A stretch of DNA of 64,000 bases, taken from assembly GCF_040807025.1 (NCBI RefSeq), contig NC_090946.1, positions 5,746,001 to 5,810,000 on the forward strand, given 5' to 3'. Of the stretch, positions 23,901 to 35,521 are shown one piece after another (the first letter of the stretch is position 1; every line of letters starts with the position of its first letter). The stretch comes from Struthio camelus. Lineage: Eukaryota; Chordata; Aves; Struthioniformes; Struthionidae. The position numbers and the translations under genes are program-made. A model generated the notes under the pieces. That model was not told where the DNA came from. It did not search any database and worked only from the letters and a program-made list of their open reading frames with translations.

Positions 23901-26900
23901 GGGTTGTGGGACCACCCATTCCTGTGCACTGACTGATGCACTGCCATAATCTTTTTTTCTGCAGCTCCCACGGTGCTGGCCGACGTGCAGCCCTCTGATC
24001 CTGCCATGCAAGAAGAGATCTTCGGGCCCATCCTGCCTATCGTTGTCGTGTCCAGCATGGATGAAGCCATTGACTTTATCAATGCCCGTCCGCCGCCGCT
24101 GGTTCTCTATGTCTTCTCCTGTGATAGCAAGGTGTGCTGCATGGATCAAAAAGGGGGCAAGGAAAATGGGGCTGTAGGGCGAGTGCCCACCTGGCTGGTA
24201 AACCAGGGCATGCTGTAAAGTTCCTTTTGAGCTCAGCTCTTCTGGGCACACAGGGGCTGGTGTCTGGCAAGCACTGCCTGTGATGCGAGGGCTGCACCTG
24301 CCCCATGCCCCTTGGCAGATATGTTCAGATATGCTGGTGCCCCATGGATTTCGGTTAGAGCACACAGTCCTGGTGGTAGGGGAAAAACTGCAGCTCAAGG
24401 TGCAGGGACAGGGTCTGAGTCTGATGTCCACCTTCTCTGCTTTCCTCCCAGGTGGTGAAGGAGGTGCTGGAGCGGACAAGCAGTGGTGGCTTTTGTGGAA
24501 ATGATGTTCTGATGCATGTGACGTTGACCTCGCTGCCGTTTGGTGGGATTGGTAGGTCCAAATTCCCCAGCCCTGCCTGCCGTTGGCCAACCGTGAGCCA
24601 GATGTGATCAGTCCCGACAACTTTGTGTCTGAGCCATGCTGGGCATGGTGAGACATGGACTCTGGGGAGATGGGACACCCATGCCTGGGCCCGAGATCCT
24701 CAGCTCGAGGGCCTTCAGTAAAGCCTGCTGATCTCTAGGGAAATCCTTTTGCACTGCTAAGCCCTGAATCGGGCCCAATCAGAAATTCCAGCTCTTTGCT
24801 TACTGTGCCGGAGCTGAACTCTCGGGCTTTGCAGCCCTGTTTCTAGTGAACATACCTAGAGCACTGCGAGTTTTCTTCTGCCCTGTTTGCTGTTACAAGC
24901 ACAGTGTCAGCAGGAATGCTTCATAAAAAAGGTAGGGATGTTTGTACCACTGACCCCTTGGGTATTTCCTTGATATTTCTGGGTGACATGGGTGACTGGG
25001 TGTGAATTTTGTGCCAGTGTAGAGCTCCTCTCTTGCTCATGCTTATGTGGAGGCTCTTCAAGTGCTGCTTCCTAGGGTCAAACCATCACTCTGTTCCCTG
25101 TCTAGGAGCACATCCCATGGTGTTGTGCTTCTTGGGTAGTTGAGCTTTTCTTCTGCTGAGAGCAAGCATCTATCAGTGGTGTATGGGAGCCTGTAACACT
25201 GCTCATGAGCAGGCTCCTACGTGAATTCTGCCTTCCTAAGACTAATAATAAGAGCAGAATGCTTACAAACCTCTCAAAAATCTGTTTGTGGTAACATGGA
25301 GATCCTCTTCAGGAAAGAGGGCTCAGCCATCAGCAAGGAAGAGTTTGCCTCATGTGAACATAAGAATTGTTTTCTCAGGTGAAATTTAAGGTCTGTCTAG
25401 CCCCGGACCCTGTTTGTAGCTTTTCCCACAATTAGATGTCCAAGGAAGCGCATGGGAATACAGAAAGCTACTAACAATGCTTCTCCAGACTATTTTCCCT
25501 ATCTCCTACACTCTTCCGCAGAATATTCTCCCAGGGTAGAATATTCTCAGGGTAGAATATCTCAGGTTTATGTTCAACATGAAGCAGTAACAGTTTTAAC
25601 TGGAGAAGACACGGAACCAGGTAAGGCAAATGGGTAAACTGAATGAAAACATACTGCTGATCTTGGTAGGTGGCAGTTCATTGCCTACAGGACTAGGCAT
25701 GGACTAGGATAAGGACGGATGATCACAGTATGCTAACTTAGAGTGAGCTGAGATGAACAATCTCCAGCGTATGAGCACTCAAAATAACTGAAAATCAGAG
25801 AATCCACAAAAAGCAAAGTGAGCTTAGATCGTCCTAGGTTGTGCAGTGTGTTGCAGTGTCTGATCTCCTCAAATGTAACAGCTTTGAAGGAGCAGAAAAC
25901 CCAGACAAGCCTTCCACAAAAATATTGAAATTAAAAAGGGCGATTGCTTAAAACAGAGGAAAGTGAAATATATGGAAATTAGAAGAAACAGCTAAAACAG
26001 CAGAATGCTTGCAGGCAGTCTGAACGCTTTTTAAAGATGTGATGTCAGAAGTTTGGTATCAATTAATATGATTATTCAAACAGACTTGAAAAGAACCATA
26101 ACAATCGCTAGCTTGTTTGATTAGCAGAGTAAAAGGTGAGTACTTGGTTTAAAAAAAATCGGTGTCCTGTCCAAGTGAGTGACATGTGGAGACAACTTCC
26201 CTGTTGGAGCTGACAGATGATTCAGACATAAATGGTCACCGTGACAGCAAAGCAGAGCGAATTCCTTGCTTGACTATGAATTAGGGAACAAGTTTTGGTG
26301 GTTCCCATACCTTAACTTTCCTTTATGGAAATGATCCTCAAAAGCTGCCTCACAGTATCAGGTGAAGCAGTTTTCTAACAACTTGATCAGGTGACGAGTA
26401 TGAAGTCACCAGGGCGAGACGGCATTCACCAAATGCCACAGTAACTCGAACATGAAGTCACTGAGCTATTAACTGTGATGTGCAACCTCAAGTTTTAAAT
26501 CAGCCACAGGAATCAGAGGAACTGGTATTACCAATGTGATTCCAGTTTTTAGGAGCTCCAGGAAGAGGCTCCGACAAGCCTGACCATCATTCCAGACAAG
26601 TAGGTAGCCTCTAACCGAAAGTGTGGATGGATATGGTGGAGTGGGGAAGAGCAACATAGGGTTTGTAAAGGGAAATCAGGCCTCCTAGGTCTAGAAAGCT
26701 TTCTGAAGCATCTGCGATTGTGTAGATAAATGTAGTCCAATAAAAATGAGGTGCTTGGATTTCCCAACAGTGATGCTTTGCAGAAGGATTTGCTGGTACT
26801 GGGAAGCTGAGCAATAAGACAGCCAGTGAGGGTTGCATGGGAGTCTGTGACTATTTCACTGAAATCCTCAGCGCTGCGCTTGGCACTGGGCCATCAGGGG

Positions 26901-27891
26901 CCCAAACATCAGGGCAGAAGGCAGAAGGGACGAAAGGGAAGACTTTCTGTAGCACAGAATAAATCTGAGGTACACCTGGGCCTGGGAGATGACTGGCAGG
27001 TTGGTTCCCACTTCAGAAGTGAGGTGATAGTGCTGGAAAAGGTACAGAGAAAAGGGCAAGAGGTACGGTCAGAGATGTGGAGGAGACGGACTCGCCTGGA
27101 GCTCTTTGTTCTGGAAGAAGGCACGTGAGAGGACATCTGACAGTCGTTTGTGAGTTCAGTGCTGCGCTTGCATCGCTCTCAGCTCCATGGCACGTCCTCA
27201 TGCTTGCTCCTGGCCAGCCAGCCTTCGCTTCCTAACAGTGATTTCTCCCATCCCCGGGGATGGCTGTGGCTCCTGCCAGGGTGCTGTACAGCCCTGTGAC
27301 ATCCTACTGAAGCCACCTCGATGTTTGCCCATCTCCGCTGCGCACAGACGCAGAGCTAGCAGAGGGAAGGCCACGCTCAGGGAGGTCCGTTGTCCGTGCT
27401 TGCTGGGTCCAAAGCTGGTGCTGAGAGCGCAGGCATGTTTTTGAGGTCTTTTCTGTGTTAGGGAAGTGGAACAGCTCAGCTTGGCTGATGCTCTGCGAGC
27501 ATCCTGTGGCACGGTAACGCACTGCTGCTACCCACTCCTACACCATGTCTATCAGTTCCTCCGCTGACACTAGCATCATCCAGCAGGATGAGTATTTGCA
27601 TCAGGAAGGCATGTAACATGTTTTCCTTGTATTTATTATGCTGGAGTGGGCATGAGCAGAGAGTCCCGTAGACTCAGACCTGTGCTGTGTGTTGCAGGGA
27701 ACAGCGGCTTGGGGAAATACCACAGCAGGTTCACCTTCGACACCTTCACTCACCACCGCGGCTGCCTGCACCGCAACATGGGCCTGGAGGCCATCAACGC
27801 CCTGCGCTACCCGCCGTACAACCAGCAGAAGTTGGGGCTGCTGACGGCCGCCTTCGAGATCAAGCGCAAGGGCATGTGCACCCTGCTCTGA
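17903..27891 (+). CDS. ALDH3B1: ALDH3B-type aldehyde dehydrogenase, copy A (intact)
   Basis: An NAD(P)-dependent oxidoreductase that converts medium- and long-chain, lipid-derived aldehydes to acids, usually at membranes. Ten coding exons: 17903-18006, 18438-18600, 21917-22027, 22180-22300, 22471-22556, 22854-22935, 23280-23666, 23965-24131, 24452-24551, 27698-27891. They total 1515 nt, 504 residues, against 468 for human ALDH3B1. The excess is an extra first exon (starts [11 protein letters not shown]) spliced to an exon whose ancestral Met codon reads GGG. The catalytic parts are complete: the IIAPWNYP region, [10 protein letters not shown] with the general-base Glu, and [12 protein letters not shown] with the nucleophile Cys. 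The C-terminus CTLL is a CAAX-type motif ending in Leu (geranylgeranylation type). Intron 1 is 3.3 kb, and intron 9 is 3.1 kb and carries LINE debris. No stop or frameshift was seen. Confidence 0.93.
18269..18667 (+). repeat. Copy A half of a near-identical 399-bp segment (pairs with 29548-29946)
   Basis: This segment spans the exon 2 region of copy A and both flanking intron parts. It matches copy B with only about three mismatches by eye and no length change. Outside these borders the introns do not align, so the tract is sharply bounded. Confidence 0.85.
18668..21916. other. Copy A long intron, no gene seen
   Basis: The first 160 bp continue with short degenerate repeats of GGGTCTTGCATCC-type text. 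The rest is lower in GC than the exons and shows no recognisable coding exon, RNA gene or named repeat. Confidence 0.5.
22161..23419 (+). repeat. Copy A half of a near-identical 1.26-kb segment (pairs with 34263-35521)
   Basis: From 18 bp before exon 4 through the first third of exon 7, copy A and copy B align at a constant offset of 12,102 bp with no indel. I saw only about six mismatches, none in the three introns. Exon 3 just upstream is clearly diverged between the copies, so the identity is local. Confidence 0.85.
22562..22612. repeat. CTGTCC/CTGTCT microsatellite in copy A intron 5
   Basis: A short run of CTGTCT and CTGTCC hexamers. The same run occurs at 34664-34714 in copy B, inside the near-identical segment. 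Confidence 0.6.
25370..25565. mobile_element. Fragment of an old CR1-like interspersed repeat
   Basis: The phrase around GGTCTGTCTAGCCCCGGACCC and the AATATTCTCCCAG text resemble a 3'-end module also present near 31700 in this window. It is heavily decayed. The family assignment is from remembered consensus patterns and is tentative. Confidence 0.4.
25700..27140 (+). mobile_element. Decayed CR1/L3-type LINE, reverse-transcriptase part
   Basis: The text around 26400-26760 follows the usual CR1/L3 ORF2 wording: a GATGGCATTCACC-like start, TTAACTGTGATGTGCAACCT, AGTTTTTAGGAGCTCCAGGA, then GGGGAAGAGCAACATAGGGT and TTTGTAAAGGGAAATCAGG. Toward 27000 the pattern of the later ORF2 persists (AGGTGATAGTGCTGGAAAAG). 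The element is in sense to the ALDH gene, sits in copy A intron 9 and is too decayed to be active. The 5' limit is vague. Confidence 0.6.
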
Positions 27892-29330
27892 GGGCTGCCG
27901 CGCGCTGCCCGGTGCTACTGCCCAGACTCCCTCACAGACTGGGGAGAAGACCTCCTGGCGTGGCCCCAGTGCTGGCCCCGGGAACCCAACCACTTTCCGC
28001 AGGAGGCCGGCACGCTCCTTCCATCCTTGCACCGGTTGCCTTGCCATGTCCTTTGCCTCGCTGCCGCCCCTACACGTGTAGGACAGCGGGGGCACTCATT
28101 TGCGTCCGGCCAGTCCTATTTGTGTGCTTCTCCCCAGCTGCCTCTGCTCTGGACCGTTTGCCCTGACAGGCAGATCTGAAATGACAAAAATTTCTCTGGC
28201 ATGACCTGATGCCCTGCTTTCTCACCCTACATTTCTCTTCCCAGGAGAGGAATGATCTCCTCAACGCTCAGGACCAGCCGTTAGCCCTGTCTCTAGTTAG
28301 ATGACCTTTCTCTTCCAGGTGAACCTTGCTCTCCCTGCTTTCGGTGTCAGCTGCCACTTCTTCCTCCGTGTGACCCTGCCTTTAGTAAAGACTTTGCATT
28401 GAGCTCTGCTGCCTGGCTTCCCCCTGCGCCACCTTTGCCCGGCCCGGTTCAGGTTCGGGGGCACAGCGGGCAGGAGATGGGGCCAGGCGGCAGGAACCTG
28501 AAGGAACTGCTGTAGCTAAGCCCTGGAGAGCTGCCGGCTCTCCTCGCCTCCTGCTCCCCAGGCAATGGCATGGAGAGGAGCCTGGGGTGCAGCCCCGAGA
28601 GGGCACCCTGCTGCGATACCCTGTGGCCACCCAGGCACCCAGGCAAGACCGGGTAGGACTGCCCCACAGCGTGAAGAGCCAGGGTGCCCTGAGCTGTGGC
28701 AGCGCCTGCTCCTCTTGCCTACCTACACCCAGGCCCCCAGGAAGGATGCTGAGGGGCTGGGGGGGCATCTCGGACCCCTGTCAGCAGGAATGCCCCGCTG
28801 TGGGGGGATGTCTCCAGCCCAAGCGGGCGGAAGGGGGCTGGCAGAGCTGGCTGAAGGCCTCTCCCCTGCCTGGGGCGGGGGGTCCCTCGAGGAATGGCGC
28901 GTGGGGCACAGAGAAGCGTTGGGGGAGGCTGATGTTGGGGCGGGGGGGAGGTCTCAGCGCCCCTCGCCAGACCCGGTTGTTGGTGCGTGTTTTGCATCGC
29001 CAGGGGTTTGGGCTGGGGCAGAGCCGGTGCTGACTCAGCGCAAGGAGGGGAAGGAGAAGATGGGGAAGAGGCTCCAAGGGGAGCAGGAAGCTGGCGGCGC
29101 CGCAGCCTCCCCGCAGCCCACCCTCGGCCTCTGCAGCAGCCGGGGGGGAGTCGAGCTGCCCACGGTCACGCTCCGCCAGGACGCGTTTCTCTGGGCGTCC
29201 TGAGCTGCACCAGCTGGAGGCAGGCATCAGGCGGCAGCCCCAACCCGCGGGCAGCCCCGGCGTCACCTACGCCGTGCCTCCCCCGCCGGGGGCCACCATC
29301 GAGGTCAGCAGCTCCTCCTCGCATCTCGGC
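27892..29330. other. Copy A 3' UTR and gap to copy B
   Basis: The UTR follows the stop at 27889-27891. A variant poly(A) hexamer AGTAAA at 28384-28389 may end the transcript; no AATAAA was seen. The remainder is GC-rich and leads into the copy B first exon. An upstream in-frame ATG at 29274 could extend the copy B protein by 19 codons. No other gene was seen. Confidence 0.5.
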
Positions 29331-29547
29331 ATGCAGCAGCCCCTTGAGGTGCCCGGCCAACGACTCCTGGACTCCTACGGCAAGAGCAGCTCCGCTGGCA
29401 GCAGCACCGGGGCTGAGAGAGGCAGCGGGAAGGGCAGCGCCGACCGCAGTGGCACGAGGTGAGCGTGAAGGGCAGGGGCAGAAGGGAGTCAAGGCACGGG
29501 GTACGCAAGGGGCTCTTGCTCCTGGCAGCCGGGGGGGGGGGGGAGGA

Positions 29548-29946
29548 CCCAGGTGTGCGGACTCGCTGCCCTCTCTCAAGGGCTCCTCCGGGCTCCGGCT
29601 TGGCCACGGGGCAGGGGCTGGGGAGACGTGGAGCTCCTCTCCCTCGTCAGCCGGAGCGGCAGGGGCTGGGACAGCGCGTGGGGCCAGGGCTCCCTCTGAC
29701 GCCCGCCTTCCCACAGTGGGAACCCCTACGCGGGGCTGGTGAGCCGCCTGCGGGCGGCCTGGCTCTCGGGGAAGACGCGGCCCGTGGAGTACCGCGTGGC
29801 CCAGCTGGAGGCCCTGGGCCGCTTCCTGGAGGAGAAGCAGCAGGACATCCTGGAGGCCACAGCCTCGGACATGCGCAAGGTGAGGGGCTGGGTGGAGGCA
29901 GGAGCGGGCACGGGGATCCCCTCATCAGGGTCTCGCCTTGTTGGGT
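29548..29946 (+). repeat. Copy B half of the near-identical 399-bp segment
   Basis: Partner of 18269-18667. It includes the exon encoding [20 protein letters not shown] and parts of both neighbouring introns. Confidence 0.85.
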
Positions 29947-31679
29947 GCAAGCAGTGGGCATGGTGGGGGGGACAGTTTTGGGGTCCTGTGTCCCCCTTCC
30001 CACCCCATCAGAGTTCTGCATCCAGCTGAGTGCAGGCACGGGGCGCTGGGCAGAGCCCAGTCAGGTCAGGTCAGATCAGACCCAGACAGGTCCCAGCCTG
30101 CACGGCTGGGTCCCAGGCTGCACAGCTCTCCACAAACTCTGGGGGGACCATGTCCTGCACCTACCGAGGTTTCCCCACCCATTCGGTGGTTCTTCCCGGT
30201 GCTGGGCAGGCCTTGGTGGTGCGCGTGTCCTGTGAGTGGGACGAGACCGGGCTGTGCGCTGCGTGGAGCGTGTCCCAGCCCACCACACCAAAAGCTCATC
30301 CCCCGTTTTGGGTGAGAGCAGCTGCACCCGTCAGTGCTACACGAGCCCGGCTGGCTTGGCACAGCCGCTTGGCTTGGAGATCAGACAATCCCTGCTCTCA
30401 TCCCCAGCCCTTTTGCCATCCCTCACCCATGAATCTCAGGATGGACCTGACATCAGGGCTCCCCTCAGCCCCAACCAGCCCCAGCAGCTCAGGATGTGAG
30501 GGGTTGGAGCAGGCATCTGGACACATTGGCCTTCCTCCCTGTTCCCAAACTCATTAGCCTCAGCTCACCTCTTCTCTGGCCAGGTGGACCTCCGAGGAGC
30601 ACAAACTCTTGCCACCCTTTTCCTATTTTGGGCTTTCTGTTGAATGTCGTCCCCTCTCTATTCTTCGTGGTTACACAGGGCTGCAGGTCTCCTAGCCTGG
30701 ATCTGCACAGCACTGACTGTGCCTCCTGGCTTTGGGTCGCCCCCTTGCCTCTTTGCTCCCTTTATCACGTATATGTCAGGGTCACTAACGAAAGAGTCAC
30801 ATCAGACCCATCCCCTGCTTCTTTGTGAGCCCTCAAAAAGCTCAAGCCCCACAAGGTGAGTAGTTTCCCCTTTTGGAACAACTTGTTTTTCCACAGCCAG
30901 GTCCTTGTGCATCATATGAGGCTCGTAACAATCTTTTGTTCTCCATCTTAGTTCATAATTTCCCTTTTGACAGCCTCTCGGTCCTTTATCGAGATCTGGA
31001 TAGACAAGATCTGGATCATTTAGCCATTTTTAAGCAGCCAGCTATTGTGCCAAAAGGAGAATGAGACCAAGGCTTGATGGCATTCAGGAAACGTGTGCTA
31101 CGTTTTCCTCCATTTTCCACTTGCTTCTGTGATCCTAGTGCTTTTTGTATCCAAACGTGGGCTATAGCCTGACACATACTTTTGCTGGGAAGCCTCAGAC
31201 CCTGAACTTGGGAGACATCGCCCATGCATAGTGCTGCTGCCTTTCAGCTGGTCCCAGACAGACGCTCCCTCCACCATTTGACAAAAAAAAACCCCATCTC
31301 TGAAACCCTTTTTGGTAAACCAAGTAAGAATGCTTTGGACCAGGGCCTTTTAATGACCTAAATCACAACAGGACGAAGCTACTTAAAACATATGATTTTC
31401 TAGAGACCGGCCTCTGTGCAGTACCATGTTGCCGAGAACTTGATGCTGCTGCGTGACACAACTTTGCCAAGTGCTTCTGCAACTCCAGCTCTGTTCTGGA
31501 GTGAACAACACCTTTTTTATTAACTATTTCAAGGCAGTACAGTCACTTTTTTTTTTTTTCCTGGTAATTGCAGGACATGGTTTTCTCTGCATCCGCCCCT
31601 ACCAAGTCCAGGTTGGCAGCTCCTCGCTCAGGGTTATGGCCAAGCCACTGGTAATAGTTGCAGCTTAGCAAAGTTCCCC

Positions 31680-32170
31680 CAGCTTGTATATGAACGTTAA
31701 GGATGGTGTATTGAGTGAGATCAAAGGTCTGCCTAGCCCAGCCCTCACAGAAGGATGCTTAGAAACAGGGCAATTATGTATGATACTTTCAAATATTCTC
31801 CCAGCCTCTCAGAGTTTGTTTCTCGGAAACTTCCTGAGCTAGACTCAGTTTCTATATATTTAGTACTGAGAGCCTAGGTCATGGATTCCTCTTCCATGAC
31901 CTTATCCGATCTTCCCCTGAACCCATGTAAACTTTCACCACCTGCAATGCCCTGAGGCAAGTGTTATTAAGACACAGCTTAACTGCACATTTGGGGATGA
32001 AGCAACTCTTTTTGCTTCCTTTAAGTATGCTAGCTTCGTTTGCTAATCGCTAGCTTTTCTACGGGAAGAGCCAATGTACCATGAATTGCTACCTCTCCTC
32101 TGCAGACCACGAGGGATTTTTCTGAAATGTTTGCAGCAGTACTGTCTTCTTTCCATGGCAAGAAGCGCAG
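31680..32170. mobile_element. Old CR1-like interspersed repeat in copy B intron 2
   Basis: The text runs from GAGATCAAAGGTCTGCCTAG through CAGAAGGATGCTTAGAAACA, ATTCTCCCAGCCTCT, ACTTCCTGAGCTAGACTCAG and ACCCATGTAAACTTTCACCA to TCTGCAGACCACGAG. This follows a repeat module I recognise from sauropsid genomes. It is decayed and has no coding capacity. The family label is tentative. Confidence 0.45.
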
Positions 32171-34003
32171 GCACACTCCAGACTAAATGCCATGGGTTTA
32201 AGGATAGCATTGTGGTACCGCAGTGATGAGAACTTCCTGTAGCATCCCAATCCCCATGAAATGGAAAATGAGATACATGAATGCCTATCGCTTCTCCCTT
32301 ACCAAGACAGGGATTTGTGCTGTCTTATGAGGAAATCAGATGAGTCTGATGAGGGTGTTCTGGCTATTGTCCATCCCTTTTCTTATAGAGGACATGTAGG
32401 ATATGTACTGCAATATTCTTCTGGGGTCTGCAGGGTCTTTGGGTTCCTGCGTCTTCCTTCTTCCATTTCTTTAAATGATGTCCCAGGCATGGCCTTTTCT
32501 GGCCTAGACTCTCTCCCACCCTCCCTTTTCAGAAGAGTGAATGCCTCTGAGCCTGCTTCAGCTGGTTTGCTGCATCCCTTGGATGAAACCCATCAGGTCT
32601 AGCTGATCTGAAGACATTTAGCTTGTGTAAATACTCACTGACCTGTTCTTCTCTTCAGCAGGCTGATAATTATTTATAGTGCCAGCTGTGCTTGATCAGC
32701 CAGCTGCAGTTCCCTTTTTCAATGAACACTGAAGCTGAACAAAACATTCAATGCCATGGTCTACTCACGTCATCTATTTTCTCTCTGGAGTAGCAGACCT
32801 GCCCTTTTCTTAGTCTTACTTTTCCCAGCATCACGTGGAGCCATTTCTTGCTCCCCTCTGCACCCTTTCCCAGATGTGTCTAATTTGTATCTCCAAAACT
32901 CGGATTTTGTCCCAGTGTGGTCATGCTGTTTATTCTCCTCTGTCTTTGCCCAGCCTGGCTCCCCTCCTGGTAATCTTTCCCTGGGGTCTGCCCCTAGTTG
33001 AGGGAACGACAGCCCAGCCTGTCTGTCTGTGCTTACCCTTCCCGGGTTGCTCTGCACCTTGCCCATTGTCCTGCTAAGAACCTGCCACAATCCCTTAACT
33101 CTTCCCACTTCCCTTCAGACTCCCTTCCCTCATGATTTACCTAGTCCCCCTTTTGAACACAGTAACAATAGCATCTTGAAGCCCATTAGCTCTGCTTTGC
33201 TTTTCTCCGTGCTTCCTAGGCTCAGTGGTTGGATCTCCTCCTCTGCTTTCTCAGCTCACTCTACCAAAAGACCGCACAAACACAATCGAGATGCTCTCTT
33301 TTCTGCCCTATCTCCTTCCCAGTTTTGAAATCCCACCTGACCCAATGGCTGTATCCTTTGAATCTGCCATTTCCCCATTGGACACTGTCCACCTCATCTT
33401 CCAGCGTGCCCCTGGGGAAGAGGAAACATGATTGTGCCTTAAAGGATAAGTATTGTGGGGGTTCCCTTTTGATTTAGCGCTAAGAAGCTGCTGGCAGAAC
33501 TGTGCCTCAGAGTTGGCACTATATTCATGCCAATGACACCTATTGTGTCACCTATTCAAAGCCAGGCAACTTGAGGAATAGTGCGGGGAGTCATCCCTTA
33601 TGCTCTTCTTTGTTGTTGTTTATCTGGCTACCTTTGATGTTCTTAACTGAGCTGATCTCTGACAGATCCTGAAAAACAAGGTAAACCCTGCCACAGGCAG
33701 GTTCTTGCAGAGAGAGCCAGGAGAACTGGGTTAGGACTGGCCCAGTGATATCGCAACAGCATTGCAGAGCTCACCAACCCCGCACACCACAAACAAGCGG
33801 TGGGGTTCAGCCCCTCATCGTTGCAGCTGGCAGCACCACGCAGCTCAGGGCTGAGAGCAGCACGCATGCTAACCACACTGCAGGCCAGCATGTGAGGGGC
33901 TCGCGTCCCTGAATCATGGGTAAAAAATGCAGGGTAACTGCAAGAATTGCCTCTGTGCTCCGTCTCACGTGGAGGTGGTGTGGGTGGTGCTCTGTGTCCC
34001 CAG
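32171..34003. other. Rest of copy B intron 2, no gene seen
   Basis: AT-richer intron text with T/C-rich stretches (32760-33300) that look like old repeat debris, but no family is claimed. No coding exon between copy B exons 2 and 3 was found. Confidence 0.45.
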
Positions 34004-34262
34004 CCGCCCTACGAAGCAGAGTTCTCTGAGATCCTCTTGTGCAAGAACGAGCTCAATGACACCCTTAACAAGCTGGGCACTTGGATGAAGGATGAGCACG
34101 TGGAGAAGAACCTGGTAAGAGGAAAGAAGAGGAAGAGAAGGGGGAAAAGGATACGCAGTTGCTAAGCTGAGCTGTGTGGGATGGAGGGGTTGTGTGTAGC
34201 AAGACCAATGTATGGAGACAGTTGTGCTGTTCTGCAACTGTCCTGAAAAGAGCGTTGCTGAT

Positions 34263-35521
34263 GCTGTGGCCTTTCTCACAGGTCACGCAACTGGATTCAG
34301 CCTTCATCCGCAAGGACCCCTATGGGGTGGTGCTCATCATCGCCCCCTGGAATTACCCCATCCACCTCTTCTTTGTGCCCCTCATCGGGGCCATTGCCGC
34401 TGGTGAGTGAGCTGCGCCAGAGCCAAAGCCTTCCTCTGGCCTGGAGGATCCAGCCCATGGTGGTGGCAGTGCCAGGCATCGGGGAGGGGGTCTGTCTGGG
34501 TGGCTCGTCTCCACTCTGGGCTAGTGTCTGTGAGTGTGTCGCTGCTCTGATGTCCTGCTTGCCTCCCCCCAGGTAACTGTGTCATTGTCAAACCCTCGGA
34601 GACGACCAAGAACATCGAGAGACTGGTGGCTGAAGCCCTGCCCTGCTACCTGGACAATGTAAGAAGCACTCCCTGTCCTTGTCTCTGTCTCTGTCCCTGT
34701 CCCTGTCCCTGTGCCATGGCGTTCCCAAGCCCTGCAAGTTGAGCTGTGCCCTGTGCATGGCAGGCCCTGTGCCTGCCTTGCACGTACCGGCACCGTAGCT
34801 GCCTCCTGTTCCCAGGCACTGCTCATGCCCACTTCCTCCACTCTCAGCCAACGTCCCCATGCCCAGCAACCCTGGATGCTCTTTGTTGGGACGGGGGCAG
34901 AGTGGGCTAAGCAGGTGCTCACAGAGGGGTTGGGACCCTTCCTCTTACACTGCAGGACTGCTTTGCTGTGGTGACTGCCGGTGTGGAGGAAACCACCAAA
35001 CTGCTGGAGAACAAGTTTGACTACATCTTCTTCACTGGTATGTGCCAAGGGCCAGAGCTGAGCCCTGTTGATGCTTCTTGTGCAAACTGGGAGAGGAGTC
35101 CCACCAGACGGTCCCTCGCTGCAACTTACCCTCCCCACCAAAGAGGGAGGGTAGCAGCCTGCCTGCAAGCCCAAGGCCCCCTTCCCGGCCCTGCAAGGGG
35201 CGAGAGCTGCTGGGGAGGGCTGTGTTGGGGATGGGGTGTCAGGATGGGGTGGAGGATGTGGGGCGTATGTTTTTGAGGAACTGGTGAGACTTGATGTGTC
35301 TCCCACTGGGCCTGGCTCCCCTGAAGCCCGGGGCCCAGGCCCGTGGGATCCTTGCTGTGACACCTCTCTCCCTGCCCTCAGGCAGCCCCTCCGTGGGCAG
35401 GATCATTATGACAGCCGCTGCCAAGCACCTGACGCCGGTGACACTGGAGCTGGGGGGCAAGAACCCCTGCTACGTGTCTGACACCTGCGAGGTGCACAAC
35501 GTGGCCAGGCGGGTGGCCTGG
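34263..35521 (+). repeat. Copy B half of the near-identical 1.26-kb segment
   Basis: Partner of 22161-23419 at a constant offset of 12,102 bp, covering exons 4-6, three introns and the start of exon 7. Alignment continues at offset 12,100 after the two-base gap in copy B. Confidence 0.85.
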
